NCBI GenBank assembly: GCA_024224995.1
Contig: JAAENB010000427.1
Location: 1-6,837, forward strand
Length of the DNA stretch: 6,837 nucleotides
Direction of reading: 5' to 3'
DNA from: a bacterium
GTDB taxonomy: Bacteria; Spirochaetota; UBA4802; UBA5550
Below, piece after piece: positions 1 to 6,698 of the stretch (positions within the stretch are counted from its first letter, which is position 1; each line of letters opens with the position of its first letter). Under the pieces are notes generated by a model that worked only from the letters and a program-made list of their open reading frames with translations, had not been told where the DNA came from and ran no database searches. Position numbers and translations under genes: made by a program.

Positions 1-3
1 AAC

Positions 4-23
4 CCCGGATAACATCTTCCGGG
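4..23. repeat. Small inverted repeat
   Basis: CCCGGA (4-9) and TCCGGG (18-23) form a 6-bp stem around an 8-base loop. It is followed directly by a second short inverted repeat, AACAGG (24-29) with CCTGTT (31-36). No T-tract follows, so a terminator role is not supported. The right arm overlaps one of the TTCCGGGAA motifs (17-25) that recur in every intergenic gap of this window. Confidence 0.45.
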
Positions 24-26
24 AAC

Positions 27-48
27 AGGCCCTGTTTCTAAAATAGTT
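27..48 (+). repeat. Partial copy of dispersed element
   Basis: The stretch starting AGGCCCTGTTT matches 109-129 (AGGCCCTATTT onward) in about 18 of 21 aligned positions with one gap. It also matches the left part of the element near 6460. Only this left end is present here. The sequence between it and 109 is occupied by the hairpin at 71-101, so the hairpin may have been inserted next to, or between, partial copies. That order of events is inference. Confidence 0.45.
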
Positions 49-70
49 CACCAGGATGATGGGTTTTTCT

Positions 71-101
71 CATAACGTGGGGCTTCCAGCCCCTCGTTAT
101 G
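71..101. repeat. Strong hairpin with single T-T mismatch
   Basis: CATAACG (71-77) pairs with CGTTATG (95-101). After one T-T mismatch (78/94), GGGGCT (79-84) pairs with AGCCCC (88-93) around a three-base loop (TCC). That gives 13 pairs in 31 bases. No run of T follows on either strand, so it does not look like an intrinsic terminator. It may be a dispersed palindromic (REP-like) unit; I see no second copy in this window. Confidence 0.75.
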
Positions 102-108
102 AAGAAGA

Positions 109-176
109 AGGCCCTATTTAAAAAGAGTTTCTTAAGAGTGCAGACCCGGCTTGGCCGGGAAAAAATACGGAAGAAA
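109..176 (+). repeat. Dispersed palindromic element, copy A
   Basis: This copy matches copy B near 6460-6528. Shared are the left end (CCCTRTTT), the core AGTTTCTT, then AGTGC and GACCC, then an apical hairpin followed by AAAAATA. In copy A the apical hairpin is CCCGGC (145-150) with GCCGGG (154-159), loop TTG. A second stem, TTTCTT (128-133) with AAGAAA (171-176), is exactly coaxial with it: both are centred on 152. The apical stem differs from copy B at paired positions, so pairing is kept. The role is unknown; it could be a REP-like repeat, a structured RNA, or the remnant of a small mobile element. Confidence 0.7.
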
Positions 177-181
177 GTCCA

Positions 182-200
182 AAAGAGGTTTAATCTCTTT
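182..200. repeat. Short inverted repeat
   Basis: AAAGAG (182-187) pairs with CTCTTT (195-200) around a 7-base loop. It is weak and AT-rich. It lies between element copy A and the hydrolase, has no T-tract after it, and its role is unknown. Confidence 0.4.
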
Positions 201-230
201 CCGGGTAATGAACCCTCGGATAGAAAACCT

Positions 231-251
231 CGAACTTCGAACCTTGAACTT
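231..251 (+). repeat. Heptamer tandem repeat, three units
   Basis: Three consecutive 7-base units are present: CGAACTT (231-237), CGAACCT (238-244) and TGAACTT (245-251). They end ten bases before the ribosome binding site of the hydrolase, so they would lie in its 5' untranslated region or promoter. Heptamers of this type are, as I recall, scattered in intergenic DNA of various bacteria and give rise to spurious KFEV-type peptides when translated. No function is claimed. Confidence 0.55.
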
Positions 252-260
252 TCTTAAAAA

Positions 261-265
261 AGGAG
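261..265 (+). promoter_or_regulatory. Ribosome binding site of the hydrolase
   Basis: AGGAG sits six bases before the ATG at 272, preceded by an A-rich run. This is a strong Shine-Dalgarno match with good spacing and fixes the hydrolase start. Confidence 0.85.
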
Positions 266-271
266 CAAAAA

Positions 272-1195
272 ATGGATTTAAACATCGCAATACCGCTCAT
301 AGCACTGATTGGAATTAACATCATATTACATGTCGCCTTTCCCGGAGTAGTATATAAAACCGTAATGGTCATAGAGCGCGGTATTGCCTGTTTAGTCAAA
401 AAGAAGGTTTCTATCGGCTCTCATGATATTTGTTATTTCGATAGCGGCGCGGGCGAACCCATCCTGCTCCTTCATGGGTTTAACGGCAGCAAGGATAACT
501 GGATCAGGTTCGCGCGGTATTTAACCAGGGAATACCGGGTTATAGCCATTGATGACCCGGGTTTTGAAGAAAGCTCGAAAATTCCGGAAGAGTCATATTC
601 CATAAAAGACCAGGTAAAACGAATTAATGCTTTTTGCGAGAAACTGGATCTTGATAAAGTGCATATCGTGGGGAATTCCATGGGAGGAGCCATTGCCGGA
701 ATGTTTGCCGCCACCTTCCCTGAGAAAGTTATCACCCTGGGACTTTTTGACGCGGCCGGAGCCGAGACCTCTCTCAACAGTGAAACCTTTAAAGAGATTG
801 CCGAAGGCAGCAACCCTTTAATTAATCATAAACCTGAAGATTACGAACGCTTTCTTAAATTCTGTTTCTCCAAAAGACCTTTTATCACGTCGCCAGTAGT
901 CAGGTATCTTGGCGCCCGCAATATGCTAAACGCTTCCATGAATGAAAAAATCTTTGAAGATATCAAAATCGATCTTACGGATCTTGAACAAAATCTAAAA
1001 AAAATAAAAGCCCCTTCACTAATCATCTGGGGCGATAAAGACCGTGTCCTGGATATTTCCGGCATGAAGGTTTTTGAAAAAGGAATTGCCCGGTCTACGG
1101 GAGTTGTCTTTAAAAACTGCGGCCATGTTCCCATGCTGGAACGGCCTCGAAAAACAGCAAAGCAATACCGGCAATTTATAAACAATGAGCAATAG
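272..1195 (+). CDS. Membrane-anchored alpha/beta hydrolase, ABHD6-like lipase
   Basis: This is a 307-residue serine hydrolase, probably a monoacylglycerol lipase or related esterase acting at the membrane. A hydrophobic segment at residues 5-26 looks like an uncleaved N-terminal anchor. The oxyanion-hole motif HGF (68-70) is followed by GSKDNW. The nucleophile elbow GNSMGG (134-139) places the nucleophile at Ser136. The acid is probably Asp257 in WGDKDRVLD, and the base is His285 in CGHVPMLERPRKTAK. A cap region lies between about 160 and 240. The DQVKRI stretch, the SMGG elbow, the IIWG-D-VLD-SG block and the NCGH-MERPRKTAK ending all match the ABHD6 family as I remember it; no alignment was run. 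Moraxella Lip3-type lipases share the HGF-KDNW signature. The start is supported by AGGAG six bases upstream. The gene converges on the HEAT gene with a 14-base gap. The substrate cannot be read from the sequence. Confidence 0.9.
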   Translation: MDLNIAIPLIALIGINIILHVAFPGVVYKTVMVIERGIACLVKKKVSIGSHDICYFDSGAGEPILLLHGFNGSKDNWIRFARYLTREYRVIAIDDPGFEESSKIPEESYSIKDQVKRINAFCEKLDLDKVHIVGNSMGGAIAGMFAATFPEKVITLGLFDAAGAETSLNSETFKEIAEGSNPLINHKPEDYERFLKFCFSKRPFITSPVVRYLGARNMLNASMNEKIFEDIKIDLTDLEQNLKKIKAPSLIIWGDKDRVLDISGMKVFEKGIARSTGVVFKNCGHVPMLERPRKTAKQYRQFINNEQ

Positions 1196-1209
1196 TTCCG
1201 GGAACGGGA

Positions 1210-4200
1210 TTAAAGCATGTCTTCAATAAGATCAATCATATCCTGGTAGTATTCTTTTTTATCGGGTCTGGCGTGATCTCTCGCGTATTGCAGGGGTTTC
1301 AGTGCTTTTTTTCCAATGATCACCACTCCCTGCCGGGCCTCACGCTGAATCTTTGAATTAGTGTGCTCCAAAAAGTCAATTATGTCCTTAAAGGCCGGAG
1401 CATACCGGGCATGGGAAAGAGCTCGAATCGCGGAACATATAACCGATGGCCGTTTATCGTAAAGAAGATCGCAGGTAATAGCGAGATAGTGCTCACGATG
1501 GGCAATTGTCCGCAAACACCGGTGCGCGCTCAAATTTATTTGAGCATTCTTGTGACCAACAAGCCCCGTTACCACTTCTACTGCCTCCGGCGATTTATCT
1601 TTCGATAATGCTCTTAAGGCAGCCAGTACCTTTTTATGGTCATCTCCCTGAGCTGCTTCATACAAAGCGAACCGTTCCGATTCTACATCCACAACTGTTT
1701 CGGGTTTCCGCTCCGGTTTTTTCCGCAGCCCCGATAATTTAAGTTGATCTTCCTGAGTCTGCTCCGGAGACCACACACAACCTTGAACAAGCCGTTCTTT
1801 CAACAGCGAGAACCGCCGGTCTTCCCCTGCTGTTTGCAGCAACTCCAGGATTATATCCGCTTCAGGAGTATGAAGCACTTTCCCTCCCAGTAAATCGACA
1901 TAGGCGAATTGATTCTCTTTCAGCGCTGCCAAAACCACGGGCATAAGGATATCGGCATTAATTTTTCTTAATTCCATTTGTGCTCTTTTAGAAATTTCTT
2001 CCTCTCCCAATTCCCATAATTTTATTAGCCAGGGGATACAATTCTTCCGGTGATTACTTGAGAACCCGATGCACAAACCCAACAGTGATTCCTGTTTTTC
2101 TTCAGCCAGAACAGAAACCCGTTCTGCAAGGGCTTCATGATCATAGCGGGCGAAAATCCCGGCGAAATTGAGTTCTGTTTTTTTAGAGTTTCCAATCCTG
2201 CCCTGAAGCCATGCTTCAAAAACGATGGACTGTTCATCCTCAACATCAGGCCAGTCCAGCAGCGCTGCAGCTGCCCTATGGCGGGTTTCTTCGTCTTCAT
2301 CTTCCAGCAAAGAAAGCAGCTCATTTTTCAACTCAAAACTCCGGGGGCGGGAAAAGGGATCGTTTTGGTTATCTTTTCTCATTATTTTTTTCCGCCGCGC
2401 TTCTTCGCTATGCCGCGCTTTTTCCCCCAATGTCCACTCCGGCGTATTTAAGGGCTGAAGACCGGTCATCCAATCAAGAAGATACATTCTCTGCTCTGCG
2501 GTCCCCTGAGAAAAATTAAGAATAAGTATGATAAGCGTTGTTCGAGAATCAATCTCCTCTGGCCATAAACGTCTTATCTCTTCCAGGGCCGCAATGCCGG
2601 GCTCACAAAGAGCATTTTCCATGTCCGGTATACTGCCCCTTTCCTCCGGCAATTCAAGGTCGTCCAGTTCAAAAATCTCCGTCAAAAGAAAAGAGATATT
2701 CTCATGAGGAGAAACACTTTTCTCGCAATCTGCCAGAAACATTTCCACATCGTCCCGCGTAAATAAAAAATCACATTGGGACAACAGGTAATACCGTACT
2801 AATCCGTCATCGGAAGGTATAGCCGGAAGTGAACGAACCCAGGCCGTAAGATCCATACTTTCGGGCCGCGTTAATTGGAGGACCAGCCTCTCCATCATTT
2901 CCAGGAACGATGTAATAAGAGCAAAATATTCCCTGAATCCTTCCAATAAATAAAGATAAAAAGAAAGATGCTTTTGAATAAACAGCAAATCCTCTTCGGA
3001 AAAAGAGTCCGCTTTTATTTCAAACAGCCAGCGCAAGGCTCTTTGCTGCTGTTCTCCGTTTGTTTCCCGCAGCAGGGCATGCCATTCCTTAAGATACTGT
3101 TGAACCAGCCATTGTGTATTTCCCGTGGGCTTTACCTGCTTTGCTAAAAAGCTTTCCACTGTTTCCCGGTGCCAGCCATATTCCATTATGTGCTGAATTT
3201 CTTCCGGCAAAGGCTCCTTCGTAATATCTTTTATGGTTTTCCGGGTTTCAGTATTTAACCCATACAAATGGAGTTCCAGCTGTAAATCCCTGAGGCTGCC
3301 GCTGCTTAAACGGATCTCTCCTTCTGCCAGGGCTTGCAGCAGGGAATCTGCGCTGGAGCTTTTTTCCTGCACAAGCCGGCGAACCATTTCCGGGGTGAGT
3401 TTTAAATCCAGACTCCGGGCAAGCAATTTTTTTCTGCGGGCTTCCTTTGCTTCTTCAAGGGCAGTCAAAATAACCGAAGAGTACCCTTCTTTGAGAATAT
3501 TCTCCAGAGCGTTCTGCAGCAGTTCACGGAACCCCGTATTATCATGAGCTCCCAGCCAATAGATAATTTTAGGCACGGCTCGCGCGTCTCCGATTGTTCC
3601 CAGTATCTGTGCTGCTGTTTTTTTGATATTCATGTTCCCATGATCCAGGCAGTCAATGGCAGGCAGCACTGTCCAGGACGCGTTAAAGGATTCAAGAGCC
3701 AGTAATGCCTGGCGCACGGTTTCCTTATCATTCGCCGCAGTTAACCCGGCGATATTAAACACCAGCCCTCCGGCTTTTTGCCGGGCCAGGCAGCGAATTA
3801 CAATCTTCCGCACATGGGGATTTTTATGGCGCAGCAAGCGGTGAATCCGGCGTACCAGGTAAGGATGTTCCAGCGGTTCCAGTGATTCCAGAAAAATCCT
3901 GAGTTCCCCTCCCGGCAGTTCCTGCGCTTCCATTAGATCCAGGATCATTTCCGCCAGGAAATAATCGCCTGCTTCTTCTTCATTTTCAGCAAGCAGCAGT
4001 ATTGCGGGCCTTATTTTTTTCCGGTTATACAGACGTATTCCTAATTCACGAATTGCTTTTTTTACGGAATCAAAAATCACCGGCTCCGCTTCTACTCTAT
4101 AATATTCACCGGTGTTTTCTTCTTCTTTAAGAGCTTCCCCGGCGTGAAGTTCCATAACATGCCGAAGCAGCAAATCGCTCAGCACTGGTATGGCGGAGAC

Positions 4201-5829
4201 ACTGCCGGACCTTGCAAGGATATCAATATACGTATGTACGGGAAAATCTTTATCCGCTTCCGCTGCTATTCCGGCACGGAGCAGGAGATTTTTTTCCTCC
4301 GGGTTTGAGCGTGTTCCAAGATCACTGTATATTTCCTCAGGAAGTTCTTCAGGATTTATAAAGCCAGGCAGGGTTTGCCGTTCTTCACTTTCCTCATCGA
4401 CCAGGTGCCAGAGCAAGGCAAGGGCTGTTCCCCGGTACGGACGCAGCGCCGGGGCCATGGGCTTGAGGGGATCTCCAATGCCCAGTTTTTCATACAGGAC
4501 TGTTTTTGTTCGAGCTCCTCCAAAAGCGCGAAGCGCTGCCAGGCACTGTTCCGGCTCCCGGTCCAGGAGCGACAGCACTGTTTCTTCCGCTTCGCCGCAC
4601 AGTAAGCTCGTCAGGGTCTCCAATAAAAGTGAACGGTTTCTTTGACTGCTTGTTTCTTTAAGAAGCCGTATGAGCAATGGTTTTACTTTTTCCGATTCCA
4701 CGGCCTCAAGTACCGGTATGAGATGTTCCCACCGGGTGTCATCGGGCTTTATGGTGCCCAGTTTTTCTACCAGTTCATGACGGCAGGTAAAGCTTAGCAA
4801 TGCCAATTCCCGGGGAGTCCAGTTTTTGTCATGTGTATAAATAAAAACCAGGTCATCAAGATGTTCGGGTCGTACAAAATATCCACGGTGATGAAACGCT
4901 TCGAGACAGTTTTTACAGGACTCCGCGTAAAAGAGAGGATCGCTCTGTGCTATGTTTATCACACTTTCCATACTTTCTTTTTGAGCCGTGTCTCCCAGGT
5001 ACCGCATTGCGTCCCGGCGCAGCAGCGGAGGACGTTTTTCATCGTTTAGTATTACTTCAAGCAAATCTCCCTGATGCCGGAGTCCCAGGATCTTTACCGC
5101 TTTCCGCGCTATGGAAATATTTTCGTTATGTAATGCATCCCGGACTTCTTCAGGAAAGGAGGAGATTAAACTCCAGGGGCTTGCTAATAATTCAAGAGCC
5201 TGCTCTGCTACTTCGGGGAATGTTGAGCGGCACTGCTCCCGCGCAAGCTCTCGTGCTGCCTGCGGTGTCAGAACCCCTGCGGTTAGACTATCCCGGATTA
5301 AAGAATTGGCATGTGTTTGCACAAACTCATCTTCTATTTTCACCAGATTCTTTAATACCCTTACCGGGTCCGGCAGTTCTCGCGGTTCCAGTTCCCATAC
5401 CGCGTGATACAGCATTTCCGTTAGCGGTAGTTCTTTAATTGTTTCAGGAAAGACAAGTATCTCTGTTTTTAACCAGGCTAATTCCACTGAAGGAAAGAGT
5501 TTTCCCTCTCTCCAATTGGGGATCGTTTTATTTTCCTGCCAATTGCTCAACTGCAAATAGAGCTGCGCCAGTAAAAGCTGTGCTTCGGGAGAATATTTTT
5601 CCGGTTGTTTCGGAAGCATTTCCGCCCACAAGCGGAGAATACCCGGGTTCCGGCAGGTCCATGCCTGTTCCTTCATATATATAAACGCCGCGTAAGATAT
5701 TGCACGGTCCCGGTGATTTATCAGGCCCCGCAGCTCTTCTCGAAGGGGATGTTTCTTTTTGAAGTATTCTTTTAGTCCGGTAAAATCCCGTTCCCGGAGA
5801 ATCCGGTTTAACGAATTGTTTTCGGTCAT
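1210..5829 (-). CDS. Giant HEAT-repeat-like protein, function unknown
   Basis: This is a 1539-residue, soluble, almost wholly alpha-helical protein with no signal peptide and no convincing membrane span. Degenerate HEAT-like helix pairs are clearest at residues 200-320, 655-780 (for example VRKIVIRCLARQKAGG and KKTAAQILGTIGDARAVPKI), 1165-1195, 1270-1300 and 1395-1510 (LAALRALSKDKSPEAVEVV onward). Weaker repeats probably fill most of the rest. A charged, low-complexity linker (about 1131-1165, rich in K, R and E) separates the main body from a C-terminal repeat block. HEAT solenoids act as protein-binding scaffolds. No enzyme motif was seen, so this is probably a scaffold or adaptor with unknown partners. 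The start ATG lies 15 bases after the stop of the acetyltransferase and shares its promoter by inference. AAGG at 5840-5843 serves as ribosome binding site. I do not recognise an orthologue. Confidence 0.85.
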   Translation of the reverse strand: MTENNSLNRILRERDFTGLKEYFKKKHPLREELRGLINHRDRAISYAAFIYMKEQAWTCRNPGILRLWAEMLPKQPEKYSPEAQLLLAQLYLQLSNWQENKTIPNWREGKLFPSVELAWLKTEILVFPETIKELPLTEMLYHAVWELEPRELPDPVRVLKNLVKIEDEFVQTHANSLIRDSLTAGVLTPQAARELAREQCRSTFPEVAEQALELLASPWSLISSFPEEVRDALHNENISIARKAVKILGLRHQGDLLEVILNDEKRPPLLRRDAMRYLGDTAQKESMESVINIAQSDPLFYAESCKNCLEAFHHRGYFVRPEHLDDLVFIYTHDKNWTPRELALLSFTCRHELVEKLGTIKPDDTRWEHLIPVLEAVESEKVKPLLIRLLKETSSQRNRSLLLETLTSLLCGEAEETVLSLLDREPEQCLAALRAFGGARTKTVLYEKLGIGDPLKPMAPALRPYRGTALALLWHLVDEESEERQTLPGFINPEELPEEIYSDLGTRSNPEEKNLLLRAGIAAEADKDFPVHTYIDILARSGSVSAIPVLSDLLLRHVMELHAGEALKEEENTGEYYRVEAEPVIFDSVKKAIRELGIRLYNRKKIRPAILLLAENEEEAGDYFLAEMILDLMEAQELPGGELRIFLESLEPLEHPYLVRRIHRLLRHKNPHVRKIVIRCLARQKAGGLVFNIAGLTAANDKETVRQALLALESFNASWTVLPAIDCLDHGNMNIKKTAAQILGTIGDARAVPKIIYWLGAHDNTGFRELLQNALENILKEGYSSVILTALEEAKEARRKKLLARSLDLKLTPEMVRRLVQEKSSSADSLLQALAEGEIRLSSGSLRDLQLELHLYGLNTETRKTIKDITKEPLPEEIQHIMEYGWHRETVESFLAKQVKPTGNTQWLVQQYLKEWHALLRETNGEQQQRALRWLFEIKADSFSEEDLLFIQKHLSFYLYLLEGFREYFALITSFLEMMERLVLQLTRPESMDLTAWVRSLPAIPSDDGLVRYYLLSQCDFLFTRDDVEMFLADCEKSVSPHENISFLLTEIFELDDLELPEERGSIPDMENALCEPGIAALEEIRRLWPEEIDSRTTLIILILNFSQGTAEQRMYLLDWMTGLQPLNTPEWTLGEKARHSEEARRKKIMRKDNQNDPFSRPRSFELKNELLSLLEDEDEETRHRAAAALLDWPDVEDEQSIVFEAWLQGRIGNSKKTELNFAGIFARYDHEALAERVSVLAEEKQESLLGLCIGFSSNHRKNCIPWLIKLWELGEEEISKRAQMELRKINADILMPVVLAALKENQFAYVDLLGGKVLHTPEADIILELLQTAGEDRRFSLLKERLVQGCVWSPEQTQEDQLKLSGLRKKPERKPETVVDVESERFALYEAAQGDDHKKVLAALRALSKDKSPEAVEVVTGLVGHKNAQINLSAHRCLRTIAHREHYLAITCDLLYDKRPSVICSAIRALSHARYAPAFKDIIDFLEHTNSKIQREARQGVVIIGKKALKPLQYARDHARPDKKEYYQDMIDLIEDML

Positions 5830-5839
5830 TGTATTTTTG

Positions 5840-5843
5840 CCTT
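5840..5843 (-). promoter_or_regulatory. Ribosome binding site of the HEAT gene
   Basis: Read on the minus strand, AAGG lies ten bases before the ATG at 5829 and directly follows the TAA of the acetyltransferase (5847-5845). It is a modest Shine-Dalgarno with slightly long spacing. Its closeness to the upstream stop codon fits translational coupling within an operon. Confidence 0.55.
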
Positions 5844-5844
5844 T

Positions 5845-6339
5845 TTATCCTACTATCATTTCCATTGCCACTTCAGGGCAGGTTAGCGGAGATTTATGCT
5901 TGGTACAGTTCATGCAGCCCTGGTATAATTTCTGATAGAGTTTTTCTTTACTTGTTTCAATAAACCCGTATTTTCGAAAAAATTCAGGATAAAATGTTAA
6001 CACTACTATACGGTGCGGTTTCATTGATTTGACTGTTTCTATCATATTCTTAAGCAGAAGGTCTCCTATTCCCCTGCCCTGGGAATCTCCCCTGACCGAG
6101 AAGCTGACTATTTCTATGCAAATATCGGGATTTTCAAGGTCTATTACGGGCATAACCTGCCATGAAATTACCCCCCGGATCTCGCCGTCATCAAAAACAT
6201 GGAACCGGTCGAAATGAGCAAGTATATCCTGGTATGGACGGGACAATACCTCTTCGGGATTGTCTTTAATTACTTCGTAGATGGCGTTCACATCGTTATT
6301 GTTAAGATGGGCCTTCCGTATAGGTGAAGGGTCTGTCAT
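5845..6339 (-). CDS. GNAT N-acetyltransferase, short ArgA-like type
   Basis: This is a 164-residue GNAT enzyme transferring acetyl from acetyl-CoA to an amine. It resembles the short ArgA-like bacterial family that includes glutamate N-acetyltransferases (first step of arginine synthesis). Evidence: the N-terminal IRKA (7-10) typical of the family start; acetyl-CoA-binding motif A with QGRGIG (87-92) after strand IEIVSFSV; motif B FYPEFFRKYGF (116-126); and a C-terminal block ending CPEVAM with Cys142, Cys145 and Cys154. The cysteine spacing is C-x2-C-x8-C, whereas family members I recall have C-x2-C-x5-C. The ATG at 6339 is chosen over a TTG at 6444 because GAGG lies five bases upstream, the family normally begins here, and the promoter lies between the two. 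No arginine genes are nearby, so the acceptor (glutamate or another amine) is uncertain. Probably co-transcribed with the HEAT gene. Confidence 0.85.
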   Translation of the reverse strand: MTDPSPIRKAHLNNNDVNAIYEVIKDNPEEVLSRPYQDILAHFDRFHVFDDGEIRGVISWQVMPVIDLENPDICIEIVSFSVRGDSQGRGIGDLLLKNMIETVKSMKPHRIVVLTFYPEFFRKYGFIETSKEKLYQKLYQGCMNCTKHKSPLTCPEVAMEMIVG

Positions 6340-6344
6340 TGCTG

Positions 6345-6348
6345 CCTC
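6345..6348 (-). promoter_or_regulatory. Ribosome binding site deciding the GNAT start
   Basis: Read on the minus strand, GCGAGG followed by five bases (CAGCA) precedes the ATG at 6339. This is the strongest translation signal in the region and argues against the longer reading from TTG at 6444, which would add 35 basic, promoter-derived residues. Confidence 0.8.
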
Positions 6349-6385
6349 GCTTGTTTTAGTTTGAAGTTTTTTATTAAATATAGAT

Positions 6386-6414
6386 AATTTAGCAAGGTTT
6401 TTTTGGAAAGTCAA
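6386..6414 (-). promoter_or_regulatory. Sigma70-type promoter of the GNAT-HEAT operon
   Basis: On the minus strand, TTGACT (6414-6409) is the -35 box and TAAATT (6391-6386) the -10 box, with a 17-base spacer containing a run of seven A. AT-rich sequence lies upstream (about 6415-6425). Transcription would start near 6379, giving a leader of about 40 bases to the ATG at 6339. A weaker alternative -10 (TATATT) lies slightly downstream. No operator-like palindrome overlaps it. Confidence 0.7.
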
Positions 6415-6450
6415 TTTATTTTTAAGAGGGGATGCTTTGGGCAATGTCCC

Positions 6451-6472
6451 CTGAAAACAGACCCTGTTTCAG
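6451..6472. repeat. Local hairpin at left end of element B
   Basis: CTGAAAACAG (6451-6460) pairs with CTGTTTCAG (6464-6472), giving nine base pairs with one bulged A and an ACC loop. This fold competes with the longer-range pairing of 6454-6464 with 6541-6551, because the same bases form its left arm. Confidence 0.6.
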
Positions 6473-6551
6473 ATCAAGTTTCTTGAAAGTGCGGACCCCG
6501 TCGAACGGGGAAAAATAGGTCAGAAACTGTGATGATACCGGGGTCTGTTTT
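6454..6551 (+). repeat. Dispersed palindromic element, copy B
   Basis: This is a 98-base nested inverted repeat. The outer arms AAAACAGACCC (6454-6464) and GGGTCTGTTTT (6541-6551) are perfect complements. The middle arms are AGTTTCT (6477-6483) and AGAAACT (6522-6528), extended by ATCA/TGAT (6473-6476 and 6530-6533) across one bulged base. The apical stem is CCCCGT (6496-6501) with ACGGGG (6505-6510), loop CGA. All three are coaxial, centred near 6502.5-6503. The core matches copy A at 109-176. It lies upstream of the operon promoter, outside the predicted transcript. Confidence 0.75.
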
Positions 6552-6560
6552 GCGAGGATG

Positions 6561-6592
6561 CTCCTGGCAGGGGGTGCGACCCCTGCCAGGGG
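6561..6592. repeat. Strong GC-rich hairpin
   Basis: CCTGGCAGGGG (6563-6573) pairs perfectly with CCCCTGCCAGG (6580-6590) around a GTGCGA loop. The stem extends by one wobble (6562/6591) and one C-G pair (6561/6592). It is not followed by a T-run on either strand. Its loop and right half recur at 6669-6690 with two changes in 22 bases. Confidence 0.8.
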
Positions 6593-6605
6593 TTTGGTTC
6601 TGAGA

Positions 6606-6622
6606 GACGTTGCAGTGCAACG
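6606..6622. repeat. GACGTTGCA palindrome, copy 1
   Basis: CGTTGCA (6608-6614), one G, then TGCAACG (6616-6622) form a near-perfect palindrome. The leading GACGTTGCA recurs at 6800-6808 within a second, longer palindrome. Confidence 0.7.
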
Positions 6623-6628
6623 CCTTTA

Positions 6629-6647
6629 CTGGCTGGTGTCAGGCCAG
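6629..6647. repeat. Short inverted repeat
   Basis: CTGGC (6629-6633) pairs with GCCAG (6643-6647). Alternatively CTGG/CCAG plus an inner CTG/CAG stem form with one bulge. It is a weak hairpin that continues the palindromic series. Confidence 0.45.
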
Positions 6648-6668
6648 GGCTATGGAGATTCCGGGAAA

Positions 6669-6690
6669 GGGGTGCGACTCCTGCGAGGGG
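6669..6690 (+). repeat. GGGGTGCGA unit, copy 2
   Basis: This stretch is an imperfect direct repeat of 6571-6592, with two mismatches in 22 bases and a 98-base offset. It carries the same GGGGTGCGAC start and AGGGG end. The left arm that makes copy 1 a long hairpin is missing here, so the fold is weaker. It is preceded by the TTCCGGGAA motif at 6659-6667. Confidence 0.65.
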
Positions 6691-6698
6691 ATTCGGTA

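Larger units (their letters stand above)
1..271. other. Non-coding leader region, repeat-rich
   Basis: No credible gene lies in these 271 bases. A minus-strand open frame crossing 190-399 overlaps the hydrolase start and translates the heptamer repeat, so it is not taken as a gene. The region holds a small hairpin (4-23), a partial and a fuller copy of a dispersed element (27-48 and 109-176), a strong hairpin (71-101), a weaker one (182-200), and a heptamer repeat (231-251) just before the ribosome binding site of the hydrolase. I looked for -35/-10 pairs serving the hydrolase and found none with good spacing, so its promoter is unassigned. Confidence 0.7.

Noticed and set aside
71..101. Hairpin as intrinsic terminator
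   Set aside because: No T-tract follows the stem on either strand.
190..399. Minus-strand open frame of 69 codons
   Set aside because: It overlaps the well-supported hydrolase start and reads through the heptamer repeat.
1528..1545. GCTCAAA/TTTGAGC hairpin inside the HEAT gene
   Set aside because: It is a seven-pair stem within coding sequence, of a size expected occasionally by chance, with no link to other repeats.
4947..5438. Plus-strand open frame of 163 codons within the HEAT gene
   Set aside because: It lies antisense to a long, clearly coding frame, has no clear ribosome binding site and no family features. The same applies to the other antisense frames between 1363 and 5684, including the 151-codon one at 4190-4645.
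6340..6444. Longer acetyltransferase start at TTG 6444
   Set aside because: The added 35 residues come from AT-rich promoter DNA, the promoter lies downstream of that TTG, and the ATG at 6339 has a much better ribosome binding site.
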